Notes: a model not told the origin generated them from the letters alone. A DNA stretch of 64,000 nt from Acidithiobacillus sp. (GCA_028697715.1 JAQVDS010000012.1:1-64000); one strand, 5' to 3'. Counted from the stretch's first letter, positions 1-8,405 are shown. Program-made: numbers and translations.

Positions 1-2
1 GC

Positions 3-212
3 CCTACCTGTCCGCAGGCCGAGACCATCTGGAAGGAAGCCGCTGAAAAGCGCCCACTGGATCTGGAGATCCTTGACGTGGGTGAAAAAGACGGCCGCGA
101 AGTGGTAAGTCGCCTACGCATCAAGACTGTTCCTGCTGTGGTCATTGATGGCGTGCTCAAAACCGTGGGGGTACAGCCGCTCTCCGAGGTTTTGAAATTG
201 CTGGGTGACTGA
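3..212 (+). CDS. Thioredoxin/glutaredoxin-like small protein, 3' part
   Basis: The reading frame is already open at the window edge and ends with TGA, so only the last 69 residues are seen. It opens with Pro-Thr-Cys, and the preceding codon ends in GC, so a CPTC redox motif is possible but unproven. The later 'VPAVVIDG' segment is the cis-Pro strand typical of thioredoxin folds. Together these suggest a small thiol-disulfide protein. The start, any signal peptide and the partner are outside the window. The next gene is on the opposite strand and converges 33 bp away. Confidence 0.6.
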   Translation, partial: PTCPQAETIWKEAAEKRPLDLEILDVGEKDGREVVSRLRIKTVPAVVIDGVLKTVGVQPLSEVLKLLGD

Positions 213-245
213 GCGCAATCCATAAACAAAAACCTGTGCGTAGCC

Positions 246-1232
246 TCACGCGCTGGGGCTGAAACTGTCGAAATGGATCTGCTCATGCGGCATCCCATGG
301 GAGAGCAGGAGATCGATGGCCGCCTCGATCATGCCGGGGCTGCCGCAGAGGTAGGCTTCGTGCCCCTGCCAGGGGCCAGCGGCGGCTACCGCGGGTAAAA
401 GGCGTCGGGGCCCCGACCATTCGGACAACTCCGGATCGGAGCAGGAAACCGACAGCCGCAGTTCCGGATGCTTTCTGGCGAGATCTTCAAGGAACTCAAG
501 ATGATAGAGATCCCGCTGCTGGCGCACCCCAAAATAGAGGGCAATGGGCCGCCGCTCGCCACGCCGGAAATGATCCTCCAAAATCGCTTCGATGGGCGCC
601 AGTCCTGTGCCGGCAGCAATGCACAGCAGGGGACGATCGTTTTCCTGCCGCGTAAACTCCCCCTGGGCAGCCGACAGCATGATCTCCTCGCCTATCTGAG
701 CGTGGTCGAAGAGCCATTCCGAGAATTTGCCCCCGGGCACCTTGCGGATATGAAAGTGCAGGCGATGATCCTCCCTGGGGGCGCTGGCCATGGAATAGGA
801 GCGCCAGAGGGAAGGCGCTCCGGGAACCGCGAGCCGTGCATATTGTCCTGCCCGGTAGGGATAGGGACGATCACAATCGACCCTGAGCTCCATGACCGTC
901 TCGCCCAGCAGGTGCAGACCGCTCACCCGGCCCTGCCAGTACGCTGGACTCTCGTCGACCGTTGCGGCGATGCGCATGGCAGTACGCGGTTGCAGCTTGC
1001 ACAGGATCGCCTTGTTGGATGCCCGCTCTTCCGGGGTCAGCAACAGGGGCATGAACGGTAGCTGCTCGCCGTCGCCCGCGAGAATGGTACCCTTGCAGTC
1101 ACCGCAAGAGCCATTGCCACAGCCGTGATGGATCGCTATGCCCTGTTCCAGGGCGGCCTCGACAATGGCCTGGTCCTCGCGCACCTGCAGGCAGATCCCC
1201 GAAGGTTCGAGTCTTACCTCATGGGTTTGCAT
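246..1232 (-). CDS. 2Fe-2S ferredoxin-NAD(P)H oxidoreductase (FAD)
   Basis: A 328-residue electron-transfer flavoprotein. Residues 1-90 form a plant-type 2Fe-2S ferredoxin domain with Cys38, Cys43, Cys46 and Cys78. A ferredoxin-NADP reductase module follows, with the FAD motif 'RSYSMAS' near residue 145, a nucleotide-binding 'AAGTGLAP' near 207 and a C-terminal 'YLCGSPGMI'. This layout is that of phenol-hydroxylase or CDP-glucoseen reductase subunits, which pass NAD(P)H electrons to a partner. It lies 62 bp after the globin gene on the same strand, so the likely partner is that globin: a two-protein equivalent of flavohaemoglobin. ATG start with a clear GGAGA site. Family secure, partner inferred. 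Confidence 0.88.
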   Translation of the reverse strand: MQTHEVRLEPSGICLQVREDQAIVEAALEQGIAIHHGCGNGSCGDCKGTILAGDGEQLPFMPLLLTPEERASNKAILCKLQPRTAMRIAATVDESPAYWQGRVSGLHLLGETVMELRVDCDRPYPYRAGQYARLAVPGAPSLWRSYSMASAPREDHRLHFHIRKVPGGKFSEWLFDHAQIGEEIMLSAAQGEFTRQENDRPLLCIAAGTGLAPIEAILEDHFRRGERRPIALYFGVRQQRDLYHLEFLEDLARKHPELRLSVSCSDPELSEWSGPRRLLPAVAAAGPWQGHEAYLCGSPGMIEAAIDLLLSHGMPHEQIHFDSFSPSA

Positions 1233-1260
1233 GTGCTCTCCTTTGTAGAAGGTAAAAGTG

Positions 1261-1286
1261 AACGCCGCCGCAGGGACGGCGGCGTT
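1261..1286 (-). promoter_or_regulatory. Intercistronic hairpin between globin and reductase genes
   Basis: A perfect 10-bp inverted repeat, AACGCCGCCG and CGGCGGCGTT, with a 6-nt loop lies just after the globin stop codon and about 29 nt before the reductase start. No strong U-run follows on the minus strand, so it looks more like an mRNA-stabilising or partly attenuating hairpin than a full terminator. Confidence 0.6.
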
Positions 1287-1294
1287 GCCAGCGC

Positions 1295-1759
1295 TCAGGC
1301 CGTGGCCGGGGGCACGTCATCCAGGATCAGAGGCACATAGCGACCTGGCGCCATGGCTTCGGCCGCAGCTTGAATACAGACCGTTGCCGCCAGGTTGTAG
1401 GCCTCGATCCAAGACTCCGCCATCTCTGCGGTCCAGGCAGGCCCCAGGAAATGCTTCAGCGTCAGCAAAAGGCTCTTGCCGACGATCGGATAGTGTTCCG
1501 GGCGGGTATCATATTTGATGTGGCCAACGCCGAGCTCCTTGAGGTAGGGGACCAGCATCTCGGTATTGTCGATGTTGCTGGCAATCTGGATCACCGAGTT
1601 GAAAAGACGCACGCGCTGCTGGGTCATATCTCCCGGAAACATCTTTCGCACTTCGGGGTAATGGCTGAACATGGTATCGTAAAAATGTTGGGCAACCTGT
1701 ACGCCCAAATCCTCTACGGCCTTGCCACTTTGCTTGATCAGATCGATGTTGATGCTCAT
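1295..1759 (-). CDS. Single-domain bacterial haemoglobin (Vgb-like)
   Basis: 154 residues, the size of Vitreoscilla-type haemoglobins. Tyr27 in 'HFYDTMF' fits the B10 tyrosine, 'MFPGD' the CD region, and His89 in 'PEHYPIVG' the proximal F8 haem ligand. These proteins bind O2 and NO; with a reductase they can act as NO dioxygenases or oxygen carriers. The ATG has an upstream GGAGA site. It is first in an operon with the 2Fe-2S/FAD reductase and divergent from a Crp/Fnr regulator, with an FNR-type box between. A role in nitrosative or low-oxygen stress is inferred from this context. Confidence 0.92.
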   Translation of the reverse strand: MSINIDLIKQSGKAVEDLGVQVAQHFYDTMFSHYPEVRKMFPGDMTQQRVRLFNSVIQIASNIDNTEMLVPYLKELGVGHIKYDTRPEHYPIVGKSLLLTLKHFLGPAWTAEMAESWIEAYNLAATVCIQAAAEAMAPGRYVPLILDDVPPATA

Positions 1760-1830
1760 CTTGGAGTCTCCCGTAATGAATAGTGCCCAATTGGCGAGCT
1801 ACAGTCTGGCTTCGCGAAAGATTCGCGTCC

Positions 1831-1844
1831 TTGATCTGGGTCAA
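1831..1844. promoter_or_regulatory. FNR/Dnr-type operator box
   Basis: TTGAT-CTGG-GTCAA matches the FNR consensus TTGAT-N4-ATCAA with one mismatch. It sits midway in the 147-bp divergent region between the globin gene and the Crp/Fnr gene. The regulator has the E-x-x-S-R recognition residues used by FNR-class proteins, so it may control the globin operon, itself, or both. Confidence 0.65.
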
Positions 1845-1906
1845 GGTTTTGCTCGTGGAATCTGCCGATCGATCGTGGCCAGCATTCTCCAATCGACGAC
1901 CCTGCC

Positions 1907-2593
1907 ATGAGCGTCGATCCCGCGGTCTATGCCGATCGTCTGCGGCAGCAGCCGATCTTTGCCGTATGGTCGCCAGCGGAATTGGTGGAGTTATTGCGCG
2001 TCTGTCAGCTCCAGTCGCATGCGGACGGAGAGGTCCTCTTCGTTGAAAGGGATCCGGCGAGCCAGTTCTTTTTTCTCGATGTCGGCATCGTGGAATTGTT
2101 CAGTACCAGTATCGATGGCAAGGAAAAGATTCTGGAGATCATGCAGGCTGGCGATCTTTTTGCCGAAGCCGTGGCCTTCATGGAAGGGAAATATCCGGTG
2201 ACCGCGCGCTGTCAGGGTCGCTGCAAAATCTTGCAAATCCCCTTCGCTCCCTTTGTGGCCATCCTCGACCGGGATCCCCGCCTGATGCGGCGGATACTTG
2301 CGCAGTTGAGCATGCGCCTGCACTTTCTGGTCAAGGAAGTGCGCATGCGTAGCATCGAGTCGGCGAACCGGAGAGTTTGCAATTATCTCCTGGAGCTGTC
2401 GGAGTCTGCGGCTCCGCAAGCCGATTTTTCCCTTCCTGCGAAGAAGGTCAGCATCGCGGCGCGTCTGGGATTGACGCCAGAAACCTTCTCGCGCGTCCTC
2501 CGCCGCCTGAAAGATGCCCATGCTATCGATATGCGGGGGCAGCATATCGTGATTCTGGATCGCAAGAAGTTGTTGGCTATCAGTCTGGCGTGA
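1907..2593 (+). CDS. Crp/Fnr-family transcriptional regulator (Dnr-like)
   Basis: 228 residues: a cyclic-nucleotide-binding-type sensor barrel (about 20-130), a long dimer helix (about 130-165), and a C-terminal winged HTH. The recognition helix carries Glu192, Ser195 and Arg196, the FNR-type E-x-x-S-R set that reads TTGAT half sites. The N-terminal cysteines of an FNR iron-sulfur cluster are absent, so oxygen sensing by such a cluster is unlikely; Dnr/NnrR-type NO sensing is an alternative suggested by the divergent globin operon. An FNR-type box lies about 70 bp upstream. ATG start. Family certain, ligand unknown. Confidence 0.85.
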   Translation: MSVDPAVYADRLRQQPIFAVWSPAELVELLRVCQLQSHADGEVLFVERDPASQFFFLDVGIVELFSTSIDGKEKILEIMQAGDLFAEAVAFMEGKYPVTARCQGRCKILQIPFAPFVAILDRDPRLMRRILAQLSMRLHFLVKEVRMRSIESANRRVCNYLLELSESAAPQADFSLPAKKVSIAARLGLTPETFSRVLRRLKDAHAIDMRGQHIVILDRKKLLAISLA

Positions 2594-2686
2594 GCGTAGG
2601 GGCTGCGTTCCTCTGAATCGCTGCTGTTGCAGAACCCGTCCGCTGGGAGGTCTCGCGGGCTGGAAGTTGCGTATAGGTTTTGGCGC

Positions 2687-3466
2687 TCAGCGCGGCGGGT
2701 AGCACCAAAGCGAACACTCGCCCGTTGGCGAGCAGCGCAGCAGGGTGGCCCCCGTAGCGTTCCAGTCGCTGAGCACAAAGCGATGCGCGTGGAGAGCTGG
2801 AAGATCCTCGTCGATGGCTTGATGTGTATGACCGTGGATGAGGATGCGATAGGGCGCAGAAGGACTGGCAAAGATGCCCTCGCCCAGGATCGCCATGGCG
2901 ATGCCACGATCCGTTGCCTGCATCATGGTGAAGGTCTTTTTTTGCAGCTCCTTTTGGCTGCTGCGTCGTAATCGACGGCCGATTCCCAGCAGGACGGCAT
3001 AGGGGAGGATGCGCAAGAGACCGAGCAGGAGGGGGTTGCGGATGATCCGACGAAAGCGCAGGTAGCGATGGTCCTGGGTACAGAGCAGATCGCCATGGGT
3101 CAGGACGATCCCGCCGGGCAGCAGGGTCGGATCGGGTAACGCCGTAATCCCGAACTCCGCCAGAAGCGAGGGCGCCAGGGCAAAGTCCCGATTGCCGGTC
3201 ATCACCCAGACGCGGATGCCGCTTTCCTGCACGATTTGCAGGGCCCGCAGCACGCGGTTCTGCGATTCTTCCAGCGCTTGCGCGCGGTGCACCCAGAAGT
3301 CGAAGAGATCGCCCAGAATGCAGAGATCGCTGACACCTGCCGGAATCTCCCGGCAAAAGCGCAGAAAGAGCTCGGTCAGCTCCGGTCGCTGTGGGCCGAG
3401 ATGCAGGTCGGAGAGGCAGAGGAGGTCTCCCTGCCGCTGCGCGAGGGCGGCTGGCGCCGGGTGCAC
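2687..3466 (-). CDS. lpxH: UDP-2,3-diacylglucosamine diphosphatase
   Basis: 259 residues. Hydrolyses UDP-2,3-diacylglucosamine to lipid X in lipid A synthesis at the cytoplasmic face of the inner membrane. The metallophosphoesterase ligands appear in order: 'SDLHLG', 'GDLFDFW', 'GNRDF', 'THGD' and 'HGHTH'. 'NRDF' in place of the generic GNHD is typical of LpxH. Length is close to the usual 240. The GTG start lies 3 nt after the ppiB stop, so the two are probably co-transcribed and coupled, the common ppiB-lpxH arrangement. A slightly downstream start cannot be excluded because the ribosome-binding site is weak. Confidence 0.92.
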   Translation of the reverse strand: MHPAPAALAQRQGDLLCLSDLHLGPQRPELTELFLRFCREIPAGVSDLCILGDLFDFWVHRAQALEESQNRVLRALQIVQESGIRVWVMTGNRDFALAPSLLAEFGITALPDPTLLPGGIVLTHGDLLCTQDHRYLRFRRIIRNPLLLGLLRILPYAVLLGIGRRLRRSSQKELQKKTFTMMQATDRGIAMAILGEGIFASPSAPYRILIHGHTHQAIDEDLPALHAHRFVLSDWNATGATLLRCSPTGECSLWCYPPR

Positions 3467-3469
3467 AGA

Positions 3470-3970
3470 TCAGGCGATACGTTCGGCCTTTTCGATCACC
3501 ACGGCTTCCTTGGGGACATCCTGGTGCATCCCGTGGTTGCCGGTGGCTACCTTGGCAATGGCGTCGACCACTTCCATCCCGGAAGTGACCTTGCCGAAGA
3601 CGGCATAGCCCCAGCCGCTGCCGGAAGCGGAACGGAAGTTGAGAAAATCGTTGTCCACGAGGTTGATGAAGAACTGCGCCGTGGCCGAGTGCGGATCGTT
3701 GGTGCGTGCCATGGCCAAAGTGCCGCGCTCATTTTTCAGGCCATTTTCCGCCTCGTTCTTGATCGCATCGTGGGTATTTTTCTGCTGCATTTTCTCGGTG
3801 AAACCGCCGCCCTGAATCATGAAACCTGGGATCACGCGATGGAAGATGGTCCCATCAAAGAAACCTTCGTCGACATATTGCAAGAAGTTGGCGACGGTCT
3901 TTGGGGCCTTGGCGTCATCCAGTTCGATCTGAATGTCGCCGTGATTGGTGTGCAGTACGACTTGTTCCAT
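3470..3970 (-). CDS. ppiB: Peptidyl-prolyl cis-trans isomerase, cyclophilin type
   Basis: 166 residues, standard size for cytoplasmic cyclophilin B, with no signal peptide. The catalytic block '[14 protein letters not shown]' contains the active-site Arg, and 'AQFFIN' and '[14 protein letters not shown]' are further cyclophilin signatures. It speeds proline isomerisation during folding. First gene of a likely two-gene operon with lpxH, which starts 3 nt downstream. The divergent region to its right carries the promoter of the TonB-dependent receptor. Confidence 0.95.
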   Translation of the reverse strand: MEQVVLHTNHGDIQIELDDAKAPKTVANFLQYVDEGFFDGTIFHRVIPGFMIQGGGFTEKMQQKNTHDAIKNEAENGLKNERGTLAMARTNDPHSATAQFFINLVDNDFLNFRSASGSGWGYAVFGKVTSGMEVVDAIAKVATGNHGMHQDVPKEAVVIEKAERIA

Positions 3971-4036
3971 GATGGACTCCTGTCTGTGAGAAAATTTTGC
4001 CCAGAGTAGGGGCCTCGCCGCCGCTTGTCGAGCCTC

Positions 4037-4065
4037 TTGCCCGAATTCTGACTCTTCATTAGTAT
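4037..4065 (+). promoter_or_regulatory. Predicted sigma-70 promoter of the TonB receptor gene
   Basis: TTGCCC (4037-4042), a 17-bp spacer and TAGTAT (4060-4065) fit a vegetative promoter at moderate quality. The expected transcript start near 4072 falls inside the palindrome at 4063-4085. Assigned by eye. Confidence 0.4.
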
Positions 4066-4085
4066 TTGCAACAAAGTTGCAAATA
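4063..4085. promoter_or_regulatory. Perfect 10-bp palindrome, candidate operator
   Basis: TATTTGCAAC-AAA-GTTGCAAATA is a perfect inverted repeat ending 13 bp before the receptor ATG and overlapping the predicted -10 box. It could be a repressor operator or, if transcribed, a hairpin next to the ribosome-binding site. It is not a Fur-type GATAAT repeat, so the regulator is not the usual iron repressor as far as can be seen. Confidence 0.6.
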
Positions 4086-4098
4086 TGGCGGGAGCAAG

Positions 4099-6369
4099 AT
4101 GAAGAAGACTTCGCGGCGTCTGCGCGCGCAGGCAGGCTTTGCGGCGCTATGGGCAGTATCAGCTGCTGTTAGTGACAGCGTGCTGGCAGAGGATCTCGGC
4201 ACGGTGCAAAGCACTGGGATGGCGGCGGCGCTGGCACCGGCCTTGGGAGAAAATCCGCCGGGGCATAATGCCAGTGCCTTTCGTCTGCGGCAGCAACAGA
4301 TCGAGGTGCTGGCTGGTCCCGGCGGGGCGAATCCTGATGCAGCGCTGGGGTTTCTGCCCGGCGTTTCTTATAACGCGCCGGATGCCCTCAACCTTGCCAA
4401 TGTGCAAAGTGCCAACAAGGGCCTGCGCGTGCGCGGTGAGACCGCTCAGCATGGTGCCGGTGATCTGCTCGCCGGCGCGCCTTTCATTGCCGGCTTTTCC
4501 GGGCCCGGACAATGGCTGGTAGACCAGGAGGATGTGCGCAGCGTGACCCTCTATGCCGGTGCGGTGCCGCCCTTTCTCTCGGCACCGGGTACGATCGCTG
4601 GGGTGGTGGACAGCGAGCTGCTCTGGCCGCAGGCGCAGAGCTCGTGGTTGCTGCGGCAAAGCGTCGGCAGCGACTGGTTTTCCCGGAGTTTTCTGCGTTG
4701 GGATAGCGGTCTCCTGCCGGGTGGCTCCAGTCTCTTCCTCTCTGGTTCTTTCACCCGTGCCGATACCTGGCGTGGCAGCGGCCTCGCTCCCGCAGGGCGC
4801 GGCAACGTGGCGCTCGCCTGGCAGCAGCCCTACGCCAGTGGCCGTCTGCGCCTCTTTTATGTGTATGACGACTACCGTAGCGACAATTACCGCCCTCTGG
4901 CCTTTGCCCAGTCCCAGGACTTGGCCCGATTCAGCGACTTGGGTTACAACGCCACGCCAGCGTCTGATCCCCGATCCGCTGAGGCCGCTTGGTACCAGGG
5001 CTACAACCGCCAATATTTTCGCGACGATGCCCTGCTGTTGCTTTGGCAGCAGAGTCTCGGGCGCCTTGGTGCGGTGCAATTGGAGCCCTACGGTATGAAA
5101 GAAACGGGCTGGTACCAGCGCGGCCTGGTACAGGGAACGCAGCCGCTCATCCAGCGCACCGACATCGATTCTTGGCGCTGGGGGCTGCGCCTGCAATGGG
5201 AGAAACGTCTCGGGCCTTGGCGCTGGCAGGCGGGGTATTGGCATGATGAAAAGATCGCGCCACATCCGGTCACCAACAGCGCCCTGTATGTGCCGACCGT
5301 TGGCGGCGGCCTGCAGTTTTTGCGCTGGTCCCTGCTCAGTGCCCCCACTCGCGCGGAGCGCTATGACAGTCTCTTTGCCGAACAATCCTGGCAGTCCGGT
5401 GCCCTGGCGCTGACGATGGGCGGGCGGTATCTCTGGGATCGACTGCCGGGTTTGCAGGCCTATGCCACAGCCGAGATCAGCACCGACTCTCTCAACCAGG
5501 CATTGGCGCAGGCACAGCCCGTTACTGCGCTCTCCGTGACCGGCCACACCCTGGGCGCTTTTCTGCCCTACTTGGGTTTCCGTTGGCTGCTCAGTGAGCA
5601 TTGGCTCTTGCGCGCCAGCGCCGGTAGCAATGTGGCCTCCCCCGGCTATGACCTCTGGCCTGCCTATCAGGCCAATGTGGCCGCGTTTCAAAAGGCGGGT
5701 CTGTCGATTCAGTCTTTATGGCACGCCCAGCGCCTGCAGCGCGCGGACCAGGGGGATTTGGCACTGCGCTGGGCCAACGACTCTGGCTTTCTCGAACTTC
5801 TGGGGTATTACGGTACCTTTCGCAACAAGTCGGTGGCCGTATTCGATCCGCTGTCGCAATTGGTCTATCCGCAAAATGTGGGCGATGGCCGCAGCTTCGG
5901 AGCCAGCATCAGCGCCGAGTTGCGCATGGCACCGCACTGGCAGATTGCTGGCAACGGCAACTACATCCGCAGCGTGTTCAGTCGCGATTTCCAGTCGCTG
6001 GGCGGCCAGACCCTCGTGGTTTCCGGCTTGCAGACCCCGGATACGCCCCTGTGGACTGGCAATCTTCTGCTGCGGTATGAAGATGACGCTTGGCGTGCTA
6101 GTGTGGTCGGACGCTATCTAGGACAACGCTGGGCCGACAGCCTGCACACAGAACCCATTTCCGCCTACTTTCTGGCGGATCTCAACGCCGGCTACCGCTG
6201 GCGTTGGAACCGGCAGGAACTGTACCTGGATATCTGGCTCTACAATCTCTTTGACCGCCGAGCCATCGGCTTCGTCAACACCGGTGGCTTGACAGTAGAT
6301 ACTGGGGCAAACTTTTACCCTCTGTCAGCGCGTACCCTCGCTTTGACCTTCACCTGGCGCTATCACTGA
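4099..6369 (+). CDS. TonB-dependent outer-membrane receptor
   Basis: 756 residues from the ATG preceded by GGAG; an upstream in-frame ATG would spoil the signal peptide and lie inside the palindrome. The N-terminus (KKTSRR, then a hydrophobic stretch ending 'DSVLA') is an export signal. A plug domain follows to about residue 190 ('[11 protein letters not shown]', 'GLRVRGE'), then a 22-strand-type beta barrel rich in Trp, Tyr and Gln with 'LYNLFDRRA' near the end, a hallmark of these receptors. It should import a metal chelate or cofactor with TonB energy; the substrate cannot be told from sequence. The 3' end overlaps the convergent DUF2892 gene by 45 bp. Confidence 0.88.
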   Translation: MKKTSRRLRAQAGFAALWAVSAAVSDSVLAEDLGTVQSTGMAAALAPALGENPPGHNASAFRLRQQQIEVLAGPGGANPDAALGFLPGVSYNAPDALNLANVQSANKGLRVRGETAQHGAGDLLAGAPFIAGFSGPGQWLVDQEDVRSVTLYAGAVPPFLSAPGTIAGVVDSELLWPQAQSSWLLRQSVGSDWFSRSFLRWDSGLLPGGSSLFLSGSFTRADTWRGSGLAPAGRGNVALAWQQPYASGRLRLFYVYDDYRSDNYRPLAFAQSQDLARFSDLGYNATPASDPRSAEAAWYQGYNRQYFRDDALLLLWQQSLGRLGAVQLEPYGMKETGWYQRGLVQGTQPLIQRTDIDSWRWGLRLQWEKRLGPWRWQAGYWHDEKIAPHPVTNSALYVPTVGGGLQFLRWSLLSAPTRAERYDSLFAEQSWQSGALALTMGGRYLWDRLPGLQAYATAEISTDSLNQALAQAQPVTALSVTGHTLGAFLPYLGFRWLLSEHWLLRASAGSNVASPGYDLWPAYQANVAAFQKAGLSIQSLWHAQRLQRADQGDLALRWANDSGFLELLGYYGTFRNKSVAVFDPLSQLVYPQNVGDGRSFGASISAELRMAPHWQIAGNGNYIRSVFSRDFQSLGGQTLVVSGLQTPDTPLWTGNLLLRYEDDAWRASVVGRYLGQRWADSLHTEPISAYFLADLNAGYRWRWNRQELYLDIWLYNLFDRRAIGFVNTGGLTVDTGANFYPLSARTLALTFTWRYH

Positions 6370-6570
6370 GGCCGCGTCCGCCTTTTTCCGGCGCCGGAGA
6401 AATCCATAGACCGGGCAGTAACCGGTCGCCGCAGTAGCAATCAGGAGCAGGCCGGAGAAGGTCCATTCCTTATAGGGAAAGGGATTCATGAAGTAGATGG
6501 CGACAAGGATGGCGCCAAAATACAGGCGCAGCCAGCGCTCTATGGGCAGCATGTTCGCTCGGATCCCCAT
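6325..6570 (-). CDS. DUF2892 (YgaP-like) inner-membrane protein
   Basis: 81 residues with two short hydrophobic segments (about 12-30 and 37-50) and the family signature 'GYCPVYGFL', followed by a basic cytosolic tail. Such proteins are small integral inner-membrane proteins, sometimes fused to rhodanese domains; no reaction is known for the stand-alone form. ATG start with GGAGGAAT a few bases upstream. The 3' end overlaps the convergent receptor gene by 45 bp, an unusually long overlap. Confidence 0.75.
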   Translation of the reverse strand: MGIRANMLPIERWLRLYFGAILVAIYFMNPFPYKEWTFSGLLLIATAATGYCPVYGFLRRRKKADAASVIAPGEGQSEGTR

Positions 6571-6922
6571 GGCGATTCCTCCAAATCGGATGCCAAGGTC
6601 TTTACTGTAGGCCTTTCTTCAGCGGGATGCAATGATTCGGCTGTGCTACTGCTTTTGGCGGTAGTGCAGATTTTGCCGTAAGAGACAAGGTCCTTGAGGC
6701 TCCACATCAAGACCAGAGACTTGTGATATTTTTTAGCCTTCTTCGCGAGACGTTTATCAAATATCTCCTCAAGGGAAGCATGATAGTCGTGATGTTTTAT
6801 TCTTGAGAGCTTGCCGCTGCCACGGCTGATGAGCTGCCTTCCTGGCGCACGAAGATCGGGACGAGTCCAGGAACAGAAAGACTACGTTTGTTAGATGATT
6901 TGCCTGGCTTGGTCACAATCTA
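6571..6922. other. Intergenic stretch without a supported gene
   Basis: About 350 bp between the DUF2892 gene and the lipoprotein promoter. No start-supported gene is visible. On the minus strand a frame is open from 6881 to 6540 (113 codons) but lacks a credible start and overlaps the DUF2892 N-terminus; its Lys/His-rich middle ('RLAKKAKKYHKSL') matches nothing I recognise. Confidence 0.4.
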
Positions 6923-6952
6923 TTGAGTCTTGTGGTGTATCTGCAATAGAAT
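6923..6952 (+). promoter_or_regulatory. Predicted sigma-70 promoter of the Lpp-like gene
   Basis: TTGAGT (6923-6928), 18 bp, TAGAAT (6947-6952) is a good vegetative match. It implies a leader of about 115 nt before the lipoprotein ATG at 7076. Predicted by eye only. Confidence 0.42.
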
Positions 6953-7075
6953 GTCGGCACGGTATGACAAGTGGGCGCCGCGGTCTGCATGGAGATGCGC
7001 GCGGTGATAGCTCGGATGCCGGTGTTTGTGCTTGATTTTTTTGCTCGTTATTCCACCCGAAATGAGGAGACCGTT

Positions 7076-7381
7076 ATGAGCAAGCTGACCACCACGTTGA
7101 AAGTTGCAGCCCTGATCCTGCCTTTGGGTCTGGCTGGCTGTGCCACCAACTCCGACCTCGCCAAGGTTGCTTCCAAGGCTGACGCTGCGCAGTCTACCGC
7201 CAACGAGGCGCTCGCTAAGGCCAATGCGGCGCAGAACACCGCCAATGACGCTCTGAGCAAGGCCAATGCTGCGCAGAGCACCGCTGACCAGGCGATGAGC
7301 ACGGCCAATGCTGCCAACCAGAAGGCTGAAGAGGCCAACGAGAAGGTTGAGCGGATGTTCAAGAAGGCGATGATGAAGTAA
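7076..7381 (+). CDS. Lpp/OprI-like murein lipoprotein
   Basis: 101 residues. A lipoprotein signal peptide ends in the lipobox 'LAGC' with Cys22 as the lipidated residue. The mature part is an Ala/Asn/Lys-rich heptad-like coiled coil with repeated 'AKANAAQ' and 'TANEAL' units, as in Lpp and OprI trimers that tie the outer membrane to the wall. The last residue is Lys, as in Lpp, whose C-terminal Lys is linked to peptidoglycan. The start with upstream AGGAG is preferred over an in-frame start 105 nt earlier that would bury the signal peptide. The gene is followed by a strong terminator and a convergent L,D-transpeptidase, a plausible enzyme for its anchoring. Confidence 0.85.
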   Translation: MSKLTTTLKVAALILPLGLAGCATNSDLAKVASKADAAQSTANEALAKANAAQNTANDALSKANAAQSTADQAMSTANAANQKAEEANEKVERMFKKAMMK

Positions 7382-7407
7382 GTTTTACCGGTTCGGTAAA
7401 CTGAGAG

Positions 7408-7430
7408 GCCCCGCTTCGGCGGGGCTTTTT
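7408..7430 (+). terminator. Rho-independent terminator of the Lpp-like gene
   Basis: A perfect 7-bp stem, GCCCCGC / GCGGGGC, with the stable TTCG loop and a T5 tail, starting 27 nt after the stop codon. The T-run is on the plus strand only, so it mainly serves the lipoprotein gene. Confidence 0.9.
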
Positions 7431-7432
7431 GT

Positions 7433-8350
7433 TCAGTCTGTATCGGTTGTCGGGTCACGAACCGCTATGAGTGTTGGCACTCCATCTGCTTCGCGAAAAA
7501 CCTGCAGCGCCTTCACCCAAGATATCTGCATCCCCGTCGGAATTTGTTCCTGTAGCCATCGACGGAAAGCCTGTTCTTGTTCGCGCGTATCCGGGTTTTC
7601 GTGTAAGGGTGGGAACACCTGCAAAAAATAAGAACCGTCGCGCTCCCCCCAAAGCCAAGGCTGGTCAACGACCTGCACGACCGTGCCCGGCGCGACCTGC
7701 GCAAACAACGCCTCGATGTCGTTCGGCATCAGGCGAATACAACCATGACTGACCCGCATCCCCACCCCATAGGGCTTGTTGGTACCATGGAGCAGGTATC
7801 CTTTCCAGCCAAGACGCAACGCAAATTGTCCCAACGGATTGTCAGGGCCCGGGCCGACAACGGCGGGTAAAGGATCGCCGTTTTTTGCGTGTTCGGCGCG
7901 AATGCTGGCCGGAGGCGTCCAGCTTGGATCGCGGATTTTGGCGGTAATCGTTGTCGTGCCAGTGGGAGTGTTCCAACCCTCCCGACCAATGCCAATGGGG
8001 AAGGTGTCTACGGTATTGCCGTGCGGCGGGTAGTAGAACAGGCGCATGGCTGGCAGGTTGATGACGATGCCCCGGCGCGGTGTTGCGGGCAGGATGTATT
8101 CGCTGGGAAGCAGGATCTGCGTTCCCGCCTTAGGCAGCCAAGGATCGACGCCTGGGTTGGCGGCACGAAGGGCATCGTAACCAATGTCCTGTTGTCGGGC
8201 GATATCGACCAAGGTATCTTCATGACGTGCGCTGAGATAGCGGATTTCTCCCACCACATTGTTATTGCCCTGCGGCAAGGGATAGGTAGTCGCAGAGGCG
8301 GTGCCGATACCACAGAAAAAAGAGAGTAGGAGAACAGCGGTCAAACGCAT
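7433..8350 (-). CDS. L,D-transpeptidase, ErfK/YbiS type with LysM-like domain
   Basis: 305 residues from the ATG at 8350; an upstream TTG would add six residues before the signal peptide. A Sec signal ends near 'GTASA'. A LysM-like wall-binding region follows ('HEDTLVDIARQQ', 'AANPGVDPW'), then a YkuD domain with the catalytic block 'YGVGMRVSHGCIRLMPND' holding the nucleophilic Cys. ErfK, YbiS and YcfS attach Lpp to meso-diaminopimelate in peptidoglycan; other relatives make 3-3 cross-links. Convergent with an Lpp-like gene 52 bp away, which favours lipoprotein anchoring. The substrate is inferred from context. Confidence 0.9.
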   Translation of the reverse strand: MRLTAVLLLSFFCGIGTASATTYPLPQGNNNVVGEIRYLSARHEDTLVDIARQQDIGYDALRAANPGVDPWLPKAGTQILLPSEYILPATPRRGIVINLPAMRLFYYPPHGNTVDTFPIGIGREGWNTPTGTTTITAKIRDPSWTPPASIRAEHAKNGDPLPAVVGPGPDNPLGQFALRLGWKGYLLHGTNKPYGVGMRVSHGCIRLMPNDIEALFAQVAPGTVVQVVDQPWLWGERDGSYFLQVFPPLHENPDTREQEQAFRRWLQEQIPTGMQISWVKALQVFREADGVPTLIAVRDPTTDTD

Positions 8351-8405
8351 GGGAGAAACCTGAAGCAATGGAAACCGCCTGAGTCTGCCAGACTGCTTGG
8401 GGTGG

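Noticed and set aside
4159-5691. 510-codon minus-strand open frame opposite the TonB receptor
   Set aside because: Low-complexity, no family motifs, and exactly antisense to a gene with a clear signal peptide and barrel; a by-product of GC-rich codon use.
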